NCBI GenBank assembly: GCA_022703485.1
Contig: JAKLDO010000002.1
Coordinates: 25,553 to 89,552, forward strand
DNA from: a bacterium
GTDB taxonomy: Bacteria; UBP6; UBA1177
Direction of reading: 5' to 3'
DNA: 64,000 nucleotides
Shown here one piece after another: positions 63,582-64,000 of this stretch (position 1 is the stretch's first letter; every line of letters begins with the position of its first letter). A model generated the notes under the pieces. It was given only the letters and a program-made list of their open reading frames with translations. It did not search any database and was not told the DNA's origin. The translations under genes were made by a program, and so were the position numbers.

Positions 63582-64000
63582 GATCACTTCATCCACCGGT
63601 TCCCACCTGATAGTTTCTCTTGATCCCCAGCATTCCGGGTTTTCCATTTTTGCCTGTTCCATCACTTTATTTCTTTTTGCGAATATTTCCGATGCTTTAC
63701 CCGATCGTATCTGTTCCGGTGTAACATATCCTATCGCTGAGTGAAGATGCTGCGTGTTATACCAGTTCACAAAATCTGCCATCCATTCTCTTGCATGAGA
63801 TATGTCCCTGAATCTCAAAGGATATCCCGGTGTGTATTTCATGGTTTTGAAGAAAGATTCTATGAACGGATTATCGTTACTGGTTCTGGGCCTGCTGAAG
63901 GAAACTTTAACATCTACTGACTGCAGAAATGTCACCAGTGTCGATCCTATCATCGGTGACCCGTTGTCTGCGTGAAGATATTCAAAAACAATGTTTCTGC
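63520..64000. mobile_element. End of an IS3-family insertion sequence
   Basis: The left boundary is inferred from the sudden loss of Rpn homology; the element end begins TGTGTCAACCTTTTTGTCGC. It contains the transposase OrfB (reverse) and continues past the right edge, so the other inverted repeat is not visible. Confidence 0.75.
63561..64000 (-). CDS. IS3-family transposase OrfB, 5' end outside the window
   Basis: The open frame runs without a stop from the right edge to TAA at 63561 (about 146 codons, partial). It shows the rve integrase core: LHADNGSPM (second catalytic Asp), SRPRTSNDNPFIESFFKTMK (catalytic Glu), then the typical end DFVNWYNTQHLHSAIGYVTPEQ. The catalytic residues in view are intact. 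An internal ATG at 63953 is not the true start. Confidence 0.9.
   Translation of the reverse strand, partial: RNIVFEYLHADNGSPMIGSTLVTFLQSVDVKVSFSRPRTSNDNPFIESFFKTMKYTPGYPLRFRDISHAREWMADFVNWYNTQHLHSAIGYVTPEQIRSGKASEIFAKRNKVMEQAKMENPECWGSRETIRWEPVDEVILNPENR

Overview
The window reads as chromosomal DNA of a diderm (Gram-negative type) bacterium with moderate GC content. The evidence is the large number of lipobox signal peptides, outer-membrane beta-barrel candidates ending in aromatic residues, TolC-like and HlyD-like proteins, and a ClC transporter. Many exported proteins carry long Asp/Glu-rich linkers, Cys-rich motifs of the CxxDxxCPxGxxC kind, RCC1, SBBP, FG-GAP or BspA/DUF285 repeats, and DUF1566 domains. 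That style is typical of uncultured Myxococcota or other former deltaproteobacterial lineages, but no marker gene here fixes the taxon. No tRNA, rRNA or CRISPR array was seen.

Layout. 1-3880: a partial DUF1566 lipoprotein (reverse), then a TolB-like lipoprotein and a cell-wall amidase (forward). 3891-10811: a YhcG-type nuclease, a membrane protein translated with an acyl-CoA ligase, a ClC transporter with CBS and TrkA-C domains, a class III sirtuin and a small beta-barrel candidate. 10942-19559: two pairs of beta-propeller lipoprotein plus outer-membrane paralogue (RCC1+OMP1, SBBP+OMP2), a radical SAM/DUF4130 pair, and OMP3. 19565-29416: four tandem BspA-repeat lipoproteins on the reverse strand, three of them with DUF1566 domains, followed by a reverse-strand thrombospondin-repeat protein (29487-30263).

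30473-39669 is a tightly packed eight-gene forward operon: two paralogous lipoproteins, a lipoprotein with phosphohistidine and PPDK-type ATP-binding domains in glucan-water-dikinase order, an HlyD-like fusion protein with an extra C-terminal domain, a TolC-like protein, a VTC polyphosphate polymerase, a DUF4956 membrane protein and a lamin-tail lipoprotein. I regard it as the best candidate for an undescribed system: an envelope phosphotransfer or polyphosphate machine coupled to an export conduit. VTC, DUF4956 and lamin-tail proteins often occur with CotH kinases; here a dikinase-like lipoprotein stands where CotH would be expected.

39673-43964 holds a DUF4143 ATPase, an MFS transporter, a DMT-like membrane protein and a rhodanese flanked by 59-bp-unit repeats. 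44400-54716 is a type I restriction-modification locus on the reverse strand, in transcription order hsdM, DUF4062, Schlafen-like AlbA_2 ATPase, hsdS, a PD-(D/E)XK-like protein, a GxxExxY cassette and hsdR. Small palindromic elements sit inside hsdM and hsdR in frame and around the locus. 55041-56546 is an FG-GAP lipoprotein. 56692-62936 is an AbiE-type toxin-antitoxin pair translationally coupled to a 1538-residue, four-ATPase UvrA-like protein, behind a promoter overlapping a perfect palindrome. The right edge holds an Rpn-family nuclease gene cut by an IS3-family element that runs off the window.
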